From contig JASANH010001723.1 in NCBI GenBank assembly GCA_030248295.1, positions 930,001 through 994,000 of the forward strand: 64,000 nt of DNA, given 5' to 3'. The DNA is from Mesodorylaimus sp. YZB2_4. Lineage: Eukaryota > Nematoda > Enoplea > Dorylaimida > Dorylaimidae. Positions within the stretch are counted from its first letter, which is position 1; every line of letters begins with the position of its first letter. Under the pieces are notes generated by a model that made no database searches, was not told where the DNA came from, and worked only from the letters and a program-made list of their open reading frames with translations. The translations under genes and the position numbers were made by a program. Positions 1 through 14,425 of this stretch are shown here, piece after piece.

Positions 1-1
1 C

Positions 2-3663
<3,662 letters not shown>

Positions 3664-5330
3664 TCTAACAAGTTTACTGGCGTTCATGGTCAACTCAGAA
3701 ACGACGGGATTTGCTATTGGACGGATAGCGAAAAATCTCGTTCTCGACTCGTCTCGTTTGCAACTCTTCAGTGACGAAGAATGTGTTTGTTCGCTCGCCT
3801 CTAGCTCTCCAACAGCGTAGCGTAATCGTAACGATGACGACGGGACATCAAAAGGGATTATCGTTGATAAGAGGGTTTCCGTTGCGCCTTTTTATATGCA
3901 GGCCGGAGCCCTCGGCCTCGTAATTTTTTAGTGCGACGCTGGATTCGCTAGAGGCTAAATTGCTTTGGGGGTTTCGTTTTTCTGCACCGAGGCATCGTGC
4001 TCCTTTGGGATTGTATCGGAGTCATTCATCCGTGACGCCACGTTTTGGTCACCCAAATAATTGATGTTTTTATTGGGTTAGGATTAGGTCGTGTGCGAAA
4101 ATGTTGATTTGACGACTTTTCGAGTAGCTCGTGATGGGTTAGGGTGTGTGATCTTGCTCTAGTGTCTGTGTTCCCTCAGTATTCATATTCCTCGCGTCCT
4201 TCTGTCGGGATTATTTTTGATTTTTTGTCTTTGATTTCTTTGCTCTTTTCAATATGCTATGGCAAGTTTTTTTGGTCTTTTACTGCTTCTCTCTAGAGAA
4301 TAGATCTGCTATTTTACGGTAGAAAGTGGCTTTGAATACAAGTTGTATCTGATCGTGAGTGGTTTGTGCTATTGCAGTGATGTGGGCTCTGGTGACAGTG
4401 TGGTGCCGACGGGCCTCGAGGAGGCACGGTACAACAAGTGCGACACTAGCAGTGGGCTACAGACAACTACAGCAGCCGGCAAATCACGAGTATAGAAAGT
4501 GCTGACTGACAATCAGCCATCTTAGTGCTGAGAGGCAGGAACAGATCGCTGAGATCTCTTCGGACAAACGAGCTAGGGGTGCACGTTCTCATCGAATATC
4601 ATTTATTGGCATTGGCCATAGAGCTGGCTGGGACAATGTGCCTGATCGACTGGAGTTGGTCAAGCTGAAGGAAATGTTATTAGCATCACCTTGAAGAGGG
4701 CTGTAGCACCTGGGAATGCGAGTACTTCATACCTGGACCCGCGTCCGGATCCACCCGTTCGACCACTTCGGAGCAAGAAGATGTCGTAAACGAGCCGGTA
4801 TACCCAAGATAGCTGCTTGTATTTTGAAACAGTAACTTAATGGTATGCAGCACATCAGCTTGGATTTGTGAGCCAAAAAAGCACAGTAGTCAATCTTGAG
4901 GATGACAATGCTATGGAGACCCTGTTGGGTCGCTGAGGTTCTACGACGATGACAGAATCTTGCTGCCAGTGCACACTCTCCCTCTGATACGCCCGTCTCA
5001 ATAGCGATCATCTTCGTCTTGTAGACCAGACAGCATGTCGGTGATCTTCTGTAGGTCCAGTCGCATTTGTGCGGTTTCGGAATTGTATCGGGGTCGCCCT
5101 GTTCGATCAGGTTGAGCACGACACCAAGGATGACTGTGCCGTGTTTGGAGTCCGTGTCTCGGTATGCTTGCTTGGAGTCAAATACGAGGACCGCCGCTTC
5201 GACTGTGGCCACTTGTTCCGTCCAGCATCGTTGTGGTCAATTTGAACAAAGTGGAGCTAAAAATTACCAGATCCAGACGAGACAAGACTCCTTCCGAGTC
5301 GATCCATTAACAATTCATCATGGCGGCATA
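3664..5330. other. Intergenic, no gene recognised
   Basis: Follows the SMG1 stop. Both strands carry only short or stop-interrupted frames. The longest open stretch, about 160 codons on the minus strand at 4727-5212, matches nothing I know. The right-hand part may be old retroelement sequence, since it borders the SMG1 exon copy and LINE remains, but no domain is readable. Confidence 0.5.
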
Positions 5331-5561
5331 GCGAGCGTACAACGATCAAATGCGTGGAACCTTGTAGGAACTTTCGGACACGGAAACACTCGAGTCCAGT
5401 CGCCACAAAGCCTTGGCTGATCATCACACTATGATGCTGGAGGTTAAGTGTCTGATCAAATCGTCGGCTAAAGTGAGTTCGGACTTCTTGGCGGGTATTG
5501 ACTTGGTGACTACGTATGCACTGTTTCAGTACGAGAACAGCAACAGCTCTCACGAACGTCC
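5331..5561 (+). pseudogene. Decayed duplicate of SMG1 exon 14
   Basis: Aligns without gaps to 2750-2980 of the SMG1 gene, with 22 mismatches in 231 bases counted by eye (about 90% identity). One change turns a serine codon into an in-frame stop (TTG TAG GAA), so it cannot code like the parent. Many other changes are synonymous. Only this exon segment is copied; flanking SMG1 introns are not seen, so mechanism (segmental duplication or processed fragment) is open. Confidence 0.9.
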
Positions 5562-5649
5562 ATCGTTACCTCCAAGCGATAGTGTCTCGAATCGACCACG
5601 TGCTCACATCCTGTGTCGTCTCGATGGCTCCAATGGAAAGGCAACTGGC

Positions 5650-5691
5650 CTAGTCAAGTCTGACCTGGTCAAGTCAAGCCTAGTCAAGTCA
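5650..5691 (+). repeat. Short imperfect tandem repeat of a TAGTCAAGTC-like unit
   Basis: Three to four imperfect copies of CTAGTCAAGTC / CTGGTCAAGTC follow one another just after the SMG1 exon copy. Confidence 0.6.
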
Positions 5692-5739
5692 TGAAATGAG
5701 ATAAATGAAAAAATCGATGAGAGCGTGTGTCTTTAGTTA

Positions 5740-6912
5740 GTGAACTGCGCACCAGATGTGGACTCTGCTTGCGATCGGTTGATGGATCGTATCAATACTG
5801 TGGTATATGAATCGATTCCACGCCGTATTTCCCGTCGTGATCAGCAGTCTCCTTGGGTCACCTCAGAATTACTACGTCTGATCCATGAAATAAATGCCGC
5901 TTACCGAAAGTGGAAATTACCTGCTGATATTCAAGACTTTGGATGGTTCTCTAAGTTGCGACTGCAAGTCAAAAAGACTGGTCGGAAAGCAAAACAAGAT
6001 TATGTTCATCGGCAATTCACGGATGCACACTCGCCTCAGCGATTTGTGATGCGTTCCGTCGGTTTCTCTTGAGGATCGATCCGTCCCAACCCTGATCGAT
6101 CAGTCTGGAAAACTTCATTACATCAATCGACAAGGCTAATTTATTGCAAAATTCATTTTCTCGAAATTTTAATGTCGCTGGTTATTTCTAGTATATACCC
6201 CCAGCATTAAACGAAGGGGATTACTTTGATTGTGTAGTATCGATCTCGTTTGTCCGAAGAGAAGTGGAATCATTGCGCCTTCGTGGTGCTCCAGGGATAG
6301 ATGTTATGTATGGTGGTTTAGTCAGAAGGCACGGAGCTCTAATCGATTTTACCAAACACCAAACTACTAGTCGGAATGCAAAGCAAGTGCGCAAAATCAT
6401 GCGGGCACACAGAATATAAAGGCAAAGTGCGCGGTAGGTGGAGCCAACACGACCAATCCAAAGTAACCACAGGCGTGGTCAAGCTATCAAGCGCTGCGCA
6501 CGGACAGTACATATCAATAGATGGGTTGACTGGCCCTATTTTACGTGGCATTGCACCCTCCATTGCTTCTGCTCTAGCATCACTATTCAATCGATCATTG
6601 CAAGACTGCCGATTCCCATCTGCCTGGAAGGTAGCAAAGGCTGTTCCAGTTCCAAAGTCTGGCGATCGTCACAATTCTTCTAACTACCGTCCAATATCGT
6701 TGCTGCCGATATTATCGAAAGTTATGGAGAAGCACGTACAGCGCCTTTTGAGATCTCAATTGCAGCTTTCTCCAAACCAACATGGCCCACGTCATTCGAC
6801 TAATGGCGCCCTGATCCGGTCGTCGCAGCGGATTTTGGAGGGCCTGAACAGTTCGATGTCTCAATGTGTTGGTGGAGTGTTCTTTGACTTGAAAAAAAGC
6901 GTTCCAGCATAA
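5740..6912 (+). mobile_element. Degenerate non-LTR retrotransposon, endonuclease-linker and N-terminal reverse transcriptase part
   Basis: Two open stretches (5740-6072 and roughly 6440-6912) read as pieces of a LINE polyprotein. The first resembles the linker before the reverse transcriptase (SPWVTSELLRLI, then a basic stretch). The second has the hallmark block NYRPISLLPILSKVMEKHV, then a variant of the usual Q-HGFR segment (NQHGPRHSTNGAL). The reading frame is broken between and after them, and the catalytic aspartate region is missing here. The style fits the CR1/L2/Jockey group; the exact clade is not determined. Confidence 0.8.
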
Positions 6913-7059
6913 TAGACTGTTAGAAGTAGGTAGCCTGATTATTCGACCATCAATTTCGTTCATCGATCCTTTTCTGGTCTTTGAAGCAGCTCCCGTTTAA
7001 CTGCCACTCATCACTTAATGATTCCATCCAATATATGGAACGAACTCTTTTATCCAATC

Positions 7060-7268
7060 ATTTGAGCTGTCCACGTTTATGTTATGGAATCCCTTACCAG
7101 AGGACCGTTACAAGGTTACTGTTTTTTCAGACTCGAAGACTTTTAAAGCATTTGTTTTTTCCTTGCCATTTTAGACTTTTTTCTTTCATCTTGTATTTGT
7201 GTCTGTCCCAGTTAGTGCGCTTCGGCTGCCTTGGGTCACAGTAAAAATGAACATGAACATGAACATAA
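7060..7268 (+). mobile_element. 3' end of a second non-LTR element with short tandem tail
   Basis: An in-frame C-terminal segment typical of CR1/L2-like reverse transcriptases (LWNPLPEDRYKV, then SKTFKAFVF and a stop) is followed by a short untranslated region ending in three copies of ATGAAC at 7248-7265. Such microsatellite tails are common at LINE 3' ends. It sits between two parts of the other degenerate element, suggesting nested insertion. Confidence 0.6.
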
Positions 7269-7309
7269 AGTGCTGGAACAGTATCATCATCTTCAAACTC
7301 GTATCCTGC

Positions 7310-7626
7310 GGTGGTCGGCTTCAAATCTCGAAGGTCGCACCCAGTTCACTGTCGTGTGAACTGCAACTTCTCACGCCGTTTCAGTACTGTCTGGTGTGCC
7401 GCAGGGTTCTGTCCTGGGACCGATTCTGTTCGTCGCGCTGATTGATCCGCTGCTAGTGAAATTTCGTGCAGCCTTCCCGAAGTTTCTTTTGCAAGCTTAC
7501 ACCGACGACATTGTTCTTTTGTCACCTGTTCTAAAGAATTATTGCAACACTGACAAGGTGCCCACTGATATTGCTTTTGGTTCATTCGATGCGTTTAGAC
7601 GTCATGTTTCTCAGGTGATTTTCTAG
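7310..7626 (+). mobile_element. Degenerate reverse transcriptase fragment, catalytic part
   Basis: Reads SGVPQGSVLGPILF, the classic motif upstream of the catalytic site, and then YTDDIVLL, a variant of the usual YADD box. One in-frame stop lies upstream and the frame ends soon after. Probably the continuation of the element at 5740-6912, split by the second element. Confidence 0.8.
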
Positions 7627-7630
7627 ACAT

Positions 7631-8217
7631 TCAGTTGGTTTTATCGTTCTTTGTTCACATGTCCTCTCCCGTTAAAGTGCACTGATAAGTGTTTGGCAAG
7701 AGAGTAAACAGAAAGTCTAGCCTAGACGAGACCAGACAAAGTTGTGCGGTTTTGGGAACGTCGATTTTGACAGTGTACCATAATTGAGCAGAATGGCGTC
7801 CCTGACTTCACTTTCGTACCCTCGGTATGTCAGTGCAGCAAGAATTGTATTTATCTCAGTGTGCAGAGTCGCCGTGTCCGACGGCAGGCCCAGTCACAGC
7901 CATAGACATCAGAGACTATTTCACCAACTGATTCCCCATGTTGGAGGTTCTGGCGCAAACTGATCTGACGAGGCATTCTATCACTTCTCGTGCCCTTCGA
8001 ATGCCAGTGCACCCTGGGCTTGCATAGCCGCGTGAGCTCCGGACGAGTGGGAAAGCAAATCGCCTTTATCTAACGTTAATAACTAAAGTCAAGTTCGTTG
8101 CTGGATAGAAGATTTGCTGGACAAGTGGCTGTTTGTGTCTAACCAAATGCTCTCGTCACTGCGCGCCAGCGGGAACGAATGCAATCAAGTCTGACGAGAA
8201 GATCGCGAGAAGATGAG
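7631..8217. other. Intergenic, nothing recognised
   Basis: All frames are broken by stops and no RNA gene or repeat with a second copy in the window is evident. Confidence 0.4.
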
Positions 8218-8705
8218 CCGCAGCGGCTCAGTTTGCTGGCGTTGGTCCCGCATTGCTCGGGCCAGCAACCCTGACTGGGAGGCTGCAGTTCTGTTCTCGC
8301 TGAGGACGGCAGTTTAGTAAGCCTTCTCAGAGTGGGAACCAGTATTCGCAGGCAGTTTAGTTAGTCCGTCTCTGGCCTTGCACGCCTGGCTCTGGGCGAC
8401 TCACGGTACCGTCATGCGGCGGACGCCGAACGAGTAGGGAATCAGGAAACTGGTTCTCGAACACCAGTCGGGGAAGTCTTTCCATTCTCGCCCACTATCA
8501 TCCTGGGATGCTGGTGCTGGCACAGGATGCCCTCGTGTGGAGGTGCTCCCAGTGGGGACACACAGAGCTGGAAGCTGCCGTGAGAGCTAGTCACCTCACG
8601 GCCGCGCTTATCATATCAGGACTGCTGGCCGGATATAGGCAAAACGGGAAGTTCCGTGGGGAACTGGGGCGGCACGGGGCCCAACCCACAAAAATTTTTA
8701 AAAAA
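8218..8705 (+). mobile_element. tRNA-derived SINE, copy 1
   Basis: Starts with an A-box-like GGCTCAGTTTGCTGGCGTTGG, runs through a unique body and ends in an A-rich tail. The same sequence, clearly alignable over most of its length, is found inverted at 11748-12141. This copy has about 78 extra bases around 8300-8390, flanked by repeated GCAGTTTAGT. The two-copy match, tRNA-like head and A-rich 3' end together point to a SINE. Confidence 0.7.
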
Positions 8706-9064
8706 GGTCTGAGAAGATTATTGATTTTACTCGAAGACAGGTGCTCAAAAAACAGTGCATATGCTGTTTTTGTACTGTGATTCGCATTGTGATTTTGGAA
8801 AGCGCTGCAGAAAATTATGATCCAAGTACGTATCCCAAAAGGTTGAAGCTTTCATTGTCCCTCCTGTGTTGATTGGTCATCCATATCGCAATTCTTTGCT
8901 TCTTTGATTAGTGATCATGGATTAGCTTTTTGCTCAAACCAGCTTATCGTTAGACCTACCTGCCCGGATATTCATAGTTACAGTATAAGCCAAAGCAGTT
9001 ATACGTGACATTTCAAATAACTAGCCGCACAAAACGGTCGATCAAACTAAATGACACCACGAGT

Positions 9065-10556
9065 TCATTGACTGTCTTCGGCATCGACCACGCTCAGTTC
9101 TTCCAGCCCTTCCGTCAGGCGACTGATAGCGGCGTCCAACGTTTTCAGTTGCCCATTGCTTTTCTCCAGTTGGCTGCTGAACACATCGAAGACCTCGGCG
9201 CTGGTGTCGTTGATCAGACTAGTGTCCAGGTTGAACTGCTTGACCACCTCCTCGCATTTGCCGACCGAACTGGCCAACAGCTGGTTGGCGTGCTCGAACA
9301 ATTGATTGAATTCGGTGGCCAGCAATTTGGCCCTAGCGCCCAGTTCCTGCAATGAAACAACGTCGATGCATAACGTGGTTCCGAAACCTTCTACTCGTGG
9401 CTACCTCTTTTTTCTGTTTCAGACGCCAGGCCTCGGCTTTCCTGACCGCCACCACCTTGCCGTACTCGTGCATGGCCTTGACGATGGTCTCGCGAGGGCG
9501 CAGTTTGTGATTGAGGTGGCCTTCCACTGCGCACACGGGGCACACGATCAGCTTGCACGTCTCGCAGAACTCGTAGTCCTTCTTGTCCACGATGCACCGA
9601 GAGTCGCTGCACACTCGGCACTTGGGACCAGTCTCGTCGAGCGATATCAGCATGGCGGCCTGAACACCATTCCTGGACAGGGCTCGACATCGAAACGAAG
9701 TCTTACCTGGCGCAAGGCGACCGGTCGATACGCCCTGGCGGCTTCCAAGCACGAGAACCTCTGCTGACACACGTCGCACGTGATCGTCCGAATCTGCTGC
9801 GCCAGTTCGTCCCTGTCGATGGCGGCCACCACTCCGGCGGGTAGTTGCGAGTCGAGGTTGGTCGGAGCGGCCATGGCACTTCGAATCTTCTGGGTCAGAC
9901 ACGTTGCGCATAATGAGTGACCACAGCGAAGCAGACGGGGATTCCTGCACACGTCACTGCACGTCCGGCACTGAACCGCGTCCCTCGCTTGCCGCCATAA
10001 ATTCCCAATTTCGGCTGGAAGCGTCAGTTGCTCAAAGAATGGACGGAAGTGATTTCAGGCGACTCACCTGGCAGACTGCACAGAACGTAGGCTTGGTGGC
10101 CCAGCTGCACTCGACTGCCCTCATCCAACACGGACGAGCCTCCTTTCGCGACTTGGACATCGTTTATCTTGACTGGCACGCTGCTATCGGCCCTCACGTC
10201 CAGCTTTACCTGCACTCGACAGGCTGCCTTGAGGCTTCAAAGTAAAACCTCCCAATCTTACCAGAGACTCTCGATTCACAGAAATGGTCACGCCAATCGC
10301 ATCTTCGGGTCTTGGGTCGTCACTGAGAATGAACACGCTCGAACTCCTGTGAGAGAACGATAGAGCCAATGTGAACAAGAAATTGGTCCTTGCCTACTTC
10401 ACGATCGAGTAGCAGCCTTCCACCAAGGCAGGGAACGTCATGGGCAAGGCCAGACCCTCTTCCTCCGACGCGCCGATTGGTTTGAATTGAAACCAAGGCC
10501 TCGTCATAACTCACCGTAGGCTGAACCACGCTTGGCGACTCCAAAAATCGAAACAT
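9065..10556 (-). CDS. FHA-like, RING, B-box and coiled-coil protein
   Basis: Predicted ubiquitin ligase. Exons on the minus strand: 10398-10507, 10262-10346, 10068-10227, 9707-10014, 9405-9659, 9065-9346, joining in frame to 399 residues if the start is ATG at 10507. An alternative start at 10556 uses exon 10515-10556 spliced to 10398-10456, also in frame. Residues 1-118 look like an FHA domain (EGCYSIV entry strand, later VLDEGSRVQLG), with a poor match to the usual SRxH motif. A complete C3HC4 RING follows at about 134-205 (QCRTC, RCGHSLCATC, then TCDVC after a 38-residue loop). A B-box of C/H pairs (CRVC, CETC, CPVC, HLNH) precedes a helical C-terminus likely to form a coiled coil. RNF8 and CHFR pair FHA with RING, TRIM proteins pair RING with B-box; this combines both. 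Specific orthology is unknown. Confidence 0.8.
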
Positions 10557-11073
10557 GGCCGCAGAGGGGTCATAAGATGATTTAACGGTGCTGTAAAGCA
10601 GTGTAAAGTCAGCCAAGGTCATAAAATGCCATGTCGTGGAGGCTTTTATAGCGCGTAGCGGAGATACTGGATACTGCATCACGCAGGTGCCTACCCTATA
10701 GTTGGTGTCTAGGAGGGGATACTGTATCCTGTCGCGCAAATGTGAGACTGCAATGTCTGGGGCCGCATTGATGGTGAGGTTTTGCACCACGTCAAAAAAA
10801 TGGCTTTGAACTCTCGTATGAGAGTCCTCGGCAAGCGATGCACAGGATGTTCTGGTCCGGCCACAGCCCCAGCATGAGCATAATCTGAGGCATGCACTGG
10901 TTCAGGTTGCGTGTACTAATTGTGACCTCGTTCTCACAAGGCCTATTCCTCATTTTTCCAGCAACATACATATGAACAAGCACGCAAGCACAGGACAAGC
11001 TAAATCACAGCACGGACTCCAGACAAGTAGCTGACTATGACCAGACATAACTGATTTCAACCAAAACTTTTAG
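10557..11073. other. Gap between FHA-RING gene and galaxin gene
   Basis: A minus-strand open segment near 10790-10920 reads as a plausible exon (LNQCMPQIMLMLGLWPDQN) but has no recognisable family, start or partner exon. Otherwise nothing seen. Confidence 0.35.
10643..10650 (-). promoter_or_regulatory. Possible TATA box for the FHA-RING gene
   Basis: On the minus strand the sequence reads TATAAAAG about 90 bases upstream of the ATG at 10556. Position and orientation suit a core promoter, but this is a motif match only. Confidence 0.35.
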
Positions 11074-13238
11074 TCAACGCTTGACACAGTTCTTGGCCTG
11101 ATCCATTTCCAAGACAGTCATACCGTCGCAGCAGTGCGTCTTTGAACTGTACGGTCGCGGGATGGGCGGTGTCCACTGCTTGGCGTTCACATCGGCCACG
11201 TAGCAGCAGAAGTCGTATTCGCTCTTGTCATATACTCGATCGCAGCACAACTGCGTGGTCGAATTGTACCCCTCTGCCTGCTTCTGCAGTGCATTACTTT
11301 CGGAGGACAGGCCGGGATAGCGGCCTGGGATGCTGAACTTGATAAGCGCAGACGATGCGCTCCGTTGATTAGGAGCCAGGTGTGGGGGCGGCGGGAGAGG
11401 CGGTGGAGCGTTGACAGCTGAATTTATGGCCGGGAATTCGATTCCAATTCCAGGATAAGGGTGACAGCATCCGTTATGGGTCAGCCGAGAGTACAGTCGA
11501 TCCCCGCAGCAGAAGTGGGTACCAGCACGGTCGTCGTACATGCTCTCACCACAGCACACGGCGCTGCCTGTATTGGGTGGTATCTTGTGTAACTGCTCGC
11601 CGCAGCAAATGCTTGTACGATCGTAGATACTGTAAGGAAGGTCCCCGCAGCAAGATGCCTGAGGCACCCCGTCGTAGACCTGAAAAGATAACGTGCGGAA
11701 GAGCAAATTTCTGCTGTGGGGCCTTGATGAGGGCTCCTGGTGTGGTTTTTATTTCAAAAATTTTCGGTTGGGCTTTGGTGCCGCTCTAGTTCCCCACGGG
11801 ACTTCCAACCAGCCATCAGTCATAATGATAAGCGAGCCCGTGAGGTGACCAGCTCCCACGGCAGCTTCCCTGTGTGTGTCTTCACTAGGAGCACCTCCAC
11901 ACGAGGGCATCCTGTGCCAGCGCCAGCATCCCAGGATGACACTGGGCGAGAAGGGAGGGACCTTCCCGACTGGTGCTCGAGAACCAGCTTCCTGATTCTC
12001 TACTCGTTTGGCGTCCGCCACTTGACGTCACCCAGAGCCAGCCAAACTGCCGTCCTCAGCCGTAACAAAACTGCGGGCTCCCGGTCAGGGTTGCTGGCCC
12101 AAGCAATGCGAGACCAACGCCTACCAGCTGAGCCACCGCGGTTCTGGTCACCTGGTGGTGGTGTTCTCACGTGGTGCTGTCGGGAGGAGGTAGCGCATAA
12201 ATTACTGCACTAGCGAACAACCTTCGTTTAAAATGTTTAAAATAAAATACGTTTTTCAAACAGATTAAGAATAATATTTTCATTTGTAATTATTCTTCAC
12301 AATCGACCCAATCCAGTTTTTAGTCGGCTGTTGTTAGTGTTGCAACCTGGTATGCCCATTCCCCAGTCCTTACCTTTCCTCGGCAGCACACTTGATCCCA
12401 GGCATAGGGCTTGTCACCGCAACACCGATCGAAGTACTTGGCCCCAGCGTGGCGCAAATGGATTTGATTATTGCAGCAGATCTTCTCGAACGCATTCATT
12501 GGCGTTTCTCCGCAGCACTGCAGGCCGACCATACTCATCAGATTATCGTATGTGACACAGTTGCTGCCGCAGCAGGCCCTCAATGCTGAAACAAGATTTA
12601 GCCGAGTCTGACTGTGATCTGATACTGATTCGACAAGCCCCGAACGGACCTGGTCAAACTAAGCAAGATGTATGGGACTCGCAGTAGAGAACTTTGTTTG
12701 GGCCCTCTTTGTACCTTTCGACTTCTAGCCATAGTATGGCGCGGACACTGCGTCCACACTCAAACTAGGTCGGCGCATCCAGGTCTTTACTGCGTAAAAA
12801 ATATCGTACCTAACATGTCCTTGTTCTCATGTGTGGTAAAAATGTATAAGGAATCTCTGATAACCCTGTTCCTGTTCCCAAATTCGCCTTTCATGTATGG
12901 CAGTAAATTAGGCATGATCAGCCGCCCCTTGTAGTTCCCGGTGCTCAAAAACACCTACATACTTAGTTCTGGTCCAGTACCAGGGTTGGGTCTTGGTGTA
13001 GTGGTGACGTTTTCGGAAGTAGTGATCGACTCGGCTGATATCTCTCGCGTCGTCGACCTTCCTCTCGCCGTGGTCTGAGACACGACTGGTGCTGCTGTTC
13101 TTCTAGTACGCATGAGCGCCGAGGTAGTCTCAGCGGACGGAGTTGAGGTAGCATCGTCTGTCGACGTGGGAACTGTGGTTGCGGCGACCGTGGTTGTTTC
13201 AGGATTCGTTCCAAACAGGTCTGGGAGACCAGGCTGAG
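11074..13238 (-). CDS. Galaxin-repeat secreted or surface protein with Thr/Ser-rich segment (5' end not found)
   Basis: Exons 12963-13238, 12374-12585 and 11074-11679 join in frame on the minus strand. The first encodes a Thr/Ser/Pro-rich, probably O-glycosylated stretch. The other two hold repeated di-cysteine units such as CCGETPMNAFEKICC, CCGDKPYAWDQVCC and CCGDLPYSIYDRTSICC, which is the galaxin pattern first known from coral skeletal matrix and also present in nematode extracellular proteins. A Pro-rich linker (PPPLPPPPH) interrupts the repeats before a final CC-containing segment. No signal peptide or start exon was identified; it should lie upstream of 13238. The long intron 11680-12373 carries a SINE in sense orientation. 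Role is inferred to be extracellular matrix; no enzymatic domain is seen. Confidence 0.75.
11748..12141 (-). mobile_element. tRNA-derived SINE, copy 2
   Basis: Inverted counterpart of the element at 8218-8705, inside the galaxin gene intron. Read on the minus strand it begins with GGTGGCTCAGCTGGTAGGCG, an A-box-like start, and ends with an A-rich tail (GAAAATTTTTGAAATAAA). It lacks the extra 78-base segment of copy 1. Confidence 0.7.
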
Positions 13239-14425
13239 CTGAATTTAACGGGAGGTGCTAAAAAATGAAACTGGTCATTGTAAGGCTTCGAGACACAGAT
13301 GGGCAGATCAGAATGCAGGTCCCACTCATCGTCAGTCAGTCGAGAGGAACTTTTCAGACGACTATCTTGATGCTCACGATCACTGCGATCCCAGCGCGGG
13401 GGATAAACTGTGGTCGAAAATTTTCGCCGCTCAGGCATACGTTAAATCGCACATCATCAGCTCTAATGCTTTCTTGAGCGTCTTGTTAGAATCTTACAAT
13501 TCGTCAGAACAGTTGCAAGAAAACCAGGCCCCACTAGGAGTTCTCATACACCTTGCCAGGAGGCCGTAAGATCTACTAACCACGAAGCAATGTTACTCGG
13601 AAGCCGCCAACGCTTTCGTGTTCCTTCCTGGTTTCATCGTCTCAGTATAGTCACCTTTCGTGCATTTTCAGACTCCTGATTTTCCTGCGTACGCCAAATT
13701 CACCCAGTCAAACACTCACTTTCACCAAAATCCACACCCAAACGACCACGAGTCGATTCCTTGCAAGCATTTTCCGATCAATCGATAGTGTCCCTTCGGA
13801 GTGTCCACAGCACTCTTACTCTTCGCTTAGCCCTTTCTCACACTAAGCTCTCGGTTCCCGTGCTGGGCCAATGGCCATGTAGGGTGTGGGCACCTGGCCC
13901 TGTTTGCTCACCAGGTGTATGGTCAGTGGCTTTTGTACGCGGCCATAGAAATAGATCCTGGCACGGTCCGTGTCATGACCAGCATGCAAACAGAACGGGC
14001 GATCGATGTATGGAAACAATGAGCAAGCAGAAATAACACGTTTCCTTTCTCTTTTATGAACACCCGTTAGGACGGAGCTCCATTTAGATACCTACTCAAC
14101 ACGCACTGTTTACTTTTTAGACGCCCCCGCCCCACATATGAAAAAGTGGAAGTTCGAAAAGGCGCTTCTGGAGAAGAAAAAACCAGATGACAATGCGCTC
14201 ACAAAAAGGACCTTTCGAGGCCCTGTTTCAAATTAGAACGAAAAACAAACACTGCTCAAGAACACATTTTTTTTGCGAGTATCAATAACATTTTCAAATG
14301 AGCTCAAAAATGGAAAACAGTAAAAAGGAACTGAAATGTGCGAGAACAACTGTGTACACAAAGTGAAGATCACACAGCCAAATGGCAATAACTGATGAGT
14401 TAGGTAGTACCTACCATTGCATAGC
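13239..14425. other. Upstream region of galaxin gene, no exon assigned
   Basis: Missing 5' exons of the galaxin gene may be here. Overlapping open frames on both strands near 13200-13570 have no recognised domain, and I could not decide whether either is coding. A repeat-like segment lies near 13850-13930. Confidence 0.35.

Noticed and set aside
4727-5212. Minus-strand open frame of 161 codons
   Set aside because: No recognisable motif, and it lies in repeat-like sequence beside a pseudo-exon and LINE remains.
9065-10556. Naming the FHA-RING protein NBS1, RNF8 or CHFR
   Set aside because: The RING plus B-box arrangement excludes NBS1, and the B-box is absent from RNF8 and CHFR.
13255-13569. 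Plus-strand frame of 104 codons opposite the upstream part of the galaxin gene
   Set aside because: A competing minus-strand frame overlaps it, and neither shows family resemblance, so no call was made.
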